Positions 61,301-64,000 of a DNA stretch of 64,000 nt are shown here, piece by piece. Under the pieces are notes generated by a model. That model ran no database searches. It had not been told where the DNA came from and worked only from the letters and a program-made list of their open reading frames with translations. Source of the stretch: Apteryx mantelli (taxonomy: Eukaryota > Chordata > Aves > Apterygiformes > Apterygidae); contig NC_089981.1 in the NCBI RefSeq assembly GCF_036417845.1, forward strand, positions 3,055,501 to 3,119,500. Direction: 5' to 3'. The position numbers and the translations under genes were made by a program. Every line of letters begins with the position of its first letter. Within the stretch, counting starts at the first letter, position 1.

Positions 61301-63270
61301 GACTTGTTAGAAAGAGAACTTTGTTTGGGGAAAATTTATCAAAACCTTGGTACAAAGAGTAGGACTTCCAAGGAAGATTTGATCAGCTTCCAAGGGTGAG
61401 ATTCAGAAAGGTACTCAATTGTTAGAAGTGCTTTTAGGTGGACTTTTAACTGGTTGTATCTGCAACTTCTATCTTGAAAGACTGTGTTCCTCTGCTGCTG
61501 AAAGCTGGAGGAATCCTGACTTTTAACTTGCAAGTTCCAAGCACAAACAGGACTCCTGCCTGAGGAGTGCGTGGCACAGAACTGCAGTTCTCTGTTCTAT
61601 TAGGAACGTTTGCTCATGTAGGAAAACCACCAGTCCGTCAAGATGAGAAAAAGCTTTCAGAGATATTCAAGAGGGGAAAAGCAATGTGATTTGAATTTAT
61701 GGCCATTTCTGCTACATCTTCAGTATTTGAAAGGAGTAGCCTCTTCCAGTGCAACACACAGAACCTGAAGTTCTGCAAAGGAAATCTTGGAGAACAGACA
61801 CCCGTGTTTTTGCCCCCCAAACACTAGGGAAAGTAACTGTCCCTCTTCTGTTAAATCTCCCTCTTCTGTCACTCATTACTACCTCCTTTTTCCCCTTCTG
61901 CCTGGAAACATGAAAAAACTACAGAAATGCAGAAAAGATTGACTTCTAATTTTGCTACCATTGTGAAGTAACAAGACCTTATTCCTGCTTTTCATCTCCA
62001 CATATCAGCAATCCACTTGAGGCAACTGAGTGAACCGGTAGTTATTTTAAGGACAATGGACATAATTTGAAAGTTAATCAAGCTGCAGTGTTCTTTCACT
62101 TAAAAGAATGCCGAAATAAGATGGTGACTTACCAACTACATGTCTGCCATCAATGTGATTTTGAGAATAAATGACCAATCATTTCTGGGAGATGAGAAAG
62201 TTGGGAAAGGCTTTGGAATCCTTTTATCAATTCAGCTAAGCTAGCTCTAAGGATGGGTGTTCTAGCGCTAAACGATGTTTCATCCCTTCTGGCTGAGTTT
62301 ACAAATGCTGTCCCTCAGTTGGCAGAAGGAGTTGAAATCTTTATTGAGCTGAAAGTGACAGAATTAATCTCAGACAGGTGAGAGGTTCCTGCCTCTGCAT
62401 AAGGTTTACAGTCAAAGGGGGATGGAAAGAGGTCTTGCGGATTCCCTTTGCATTTCACTGCAAGCCTGTTAGGGCTGTTATTTCCCCTGACTTCCTCTCC
62501 TTAAAGCTGTGCATAACTATAGCAAAGATTGTGTCCCTGTGATCATCTATGGCACCCTAAAGAAGGATTTTACAAGTCTCTTTCTTTCAAACTGCTGCCA
62601 GCATATTTTACAGAGAGCTGATATGACTGCGAAACATCATTATTTCTGCCCAAAGACACACGGCTGGGGAGAAAACTTGTCTTCAGTATGTTATAGTCTG
62701 AATTTTGATCAAGTAGTGATGATTAAAGGCCATCACTGTCTCAGAAGCCGTTTATCTCAGTAACGCTAAAATTAGAATATGCACGGGGTAGTAAAAGCAT
62801 TTGGACTGTATGCACTATTATCCCACTGGCCTGACGGTCCCAAAATGCAGGAAAAAGAATGTGAAAATGTAGCCTTTTGGTGCTGCTAGTTGTCATCTTT
62901 CTGTTGCTGCAGAGGCTGAAGCTCAAGGTTTATCTCTTGTTTCTGATTATTAAGTATCATCAGATATGTGAAGTTCACAGTTTTTACACATATCAATGTT
63001 GTCCTGTCCTTATCTTCGGACAGAGATGTGAGCTTTTTAAACCAGATTTCTGAGTTGTCCAAAATTGTCTCTTTCAGTGGACTCCCAGCTCACAGGAAGG
63101 AAATAGCTTGAGAAGAAACCACAGGCATCATTTTACTTTACTGTGTATGTTTACAGGTTTCTGGGAAGAGCAATGTACACTACTACTCTTCCAGAAAAAG
63201 ACAGGTAGGTTGTCATCAAAGAGCTTCCCTGCACAGCAATAAGTCATGTCTGCACACCTCTCTCTGCACT
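61301..63270. other. Intergenic before the third duplicon copy
   Basis: No gene, RNA or repeat family recognised; only short open frames. Confidence 0.4.
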
Positions 63271-64000
63271 GATTGCTGCTCTGATAGATTACAAAGCTCA
63301 GCTATGACATAAGGTCAAGGCCTTGGAAAGGTGTTAGCAGAGCTCCTTTAAATGAAGCGTTCCCAGAGACACCAGGTTGGCACAGACTGATGAAAATCCT
63401 AGTTAATGCCTGGCATCGGGGAATGACCTCTGTGTCCAGCAATGTTCCTGGGAGCCTTGGAAAGCCTAGTACAGTGTATGTCACCCTTCACTGTAAGGCA
63501 GACACCTAGTGCAGCATCCTGCTCCTCTCATGCTCCTATTTTACCATGCAATGAATCTCAGTCCCCTCAAAGGTCTCTTGCTGTCTTCAGCAGCTCTCTC
63601 AAGTTGAGGCACCTCATGTCAGCACACCAATATATGTGAGATGAAACCTGCTTGTGCTGCGCCATCCTGAAGGATTTGCCTTCTCTTGGAAGCTTAGCAC
63701 CACCATCACTTTTTTTTGTGTAGAAACGTGAGCAGACACCACTCTTCGAAGCTCGTAGGAGCTAGTGGGAAAGCATAACCTCTCAAAATACCTAGTTATT
63801 CCTCTTAATGCCAGGAGAAGCCTAGACCTGAGACTTACACAGCTCTAAGGTGTCTAAAGGTAAAAGCCACAATACCACCCCAAAGGCTCGGGTTTGACTG
63901 GTGACAGTATGCTCACATCCTTTTGACTGACAGTTTCCAAAGAAAGATGAGAGCTACATAAAACTTTGAATTTAGTTTCAGTTCTATTCTGAACAGCCAT
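63271..64000 (+). repeat. Start of a third duplicon copy (unit C), truncated by window
   Basis: Matches 83-800 of the left side, in the same orientation and at about 95% identity. It includes the 83-605 part missing between A and B, then the OR1 3' flank. At its last bases (TTCTATTCTGAACAGCCA) it follows unit B's version of the OR1 region (18831-18848), not unit A's. The rest of the copy, including any OR1, OR2 and MRGPR, lies beyond the window. Confidence 0.92.

Overview
The window looks like sauropsid genomic DNA, most likely from a bird. It holds a 5'-truncated CR1 LINE ending in the ATTCTGTG octamer typical of archosaur/avian CR1, two older CR1 tails, a candidate solo retroviral LTR, and single-exon olfactory receptor (OR) and MAS-related GPCR (MRGPR) sequences. 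Crocodilian or turtle origin cannot be excluded. It is not prokaryotic: I see no operons, rRNA, CRISPR array or tRNA.

Layout. (1) 83-605: a segment found again only at the right edge. (2) 606-18644: duplicon unit A. (3) 18645-36083: duplicon unit B, a head-to-tail copy of A, mostly about 97-99% identical by eye. Each unit carries, in order, an OR1 relic (minus), an OR family-4-like gene OR2 (minus), a degenerate ~50-bp minisatellite, and an MRGPR-like gene (plus). (4) 36084-43343: unduplicated spacer with the CR1 at 39017-41760, exactly bracketed by an 82-bp direct repeat, and a MAS/MRGPR C-terminal relic at 43117-43287. (5) 43344-43824: an inverted piece of the unit minisatellite. (6) 43894-44770: a broken OR. 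(7) 44.8-60.4 kb: mostly non-coding, with a C-rich repeat, a 78-bp direct repeat pair, CR1 tails and an LTR. (8) 60383-61300: another broken OR. (9) 63271-64000: the start of a third duplicon copy, so the array continues past the window.

Gene state. Of all receptor loci only OR2 of unit B (23700-24635, 311 aa) is intact. OR2-A has a 2-bp frameshift. OR1-A has lost TM7. OR1-B has lost its start codons and everything after the start of TM3. Both MRGPR copies carry the same in-frame TAA between TM4 and TM5. The other ORs and the MRGPR tail are relics. The window is best read as a birth-and-death chemoreceptor cluster growing by segmental duplication and decaying copy by copy.

The points most worth a second look are the 82-bp direct repeat around the CR1, the MRGPR stop embedded in a perfect splice-donor-like sequence in both copies, the non-nested deletions in the OR1 copies, uneven A/B divergence suggestive of gene conversion, and the third copy that shares unit B's deletion-type flank. 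All identities and alignments here were judged by eye, without database searches.
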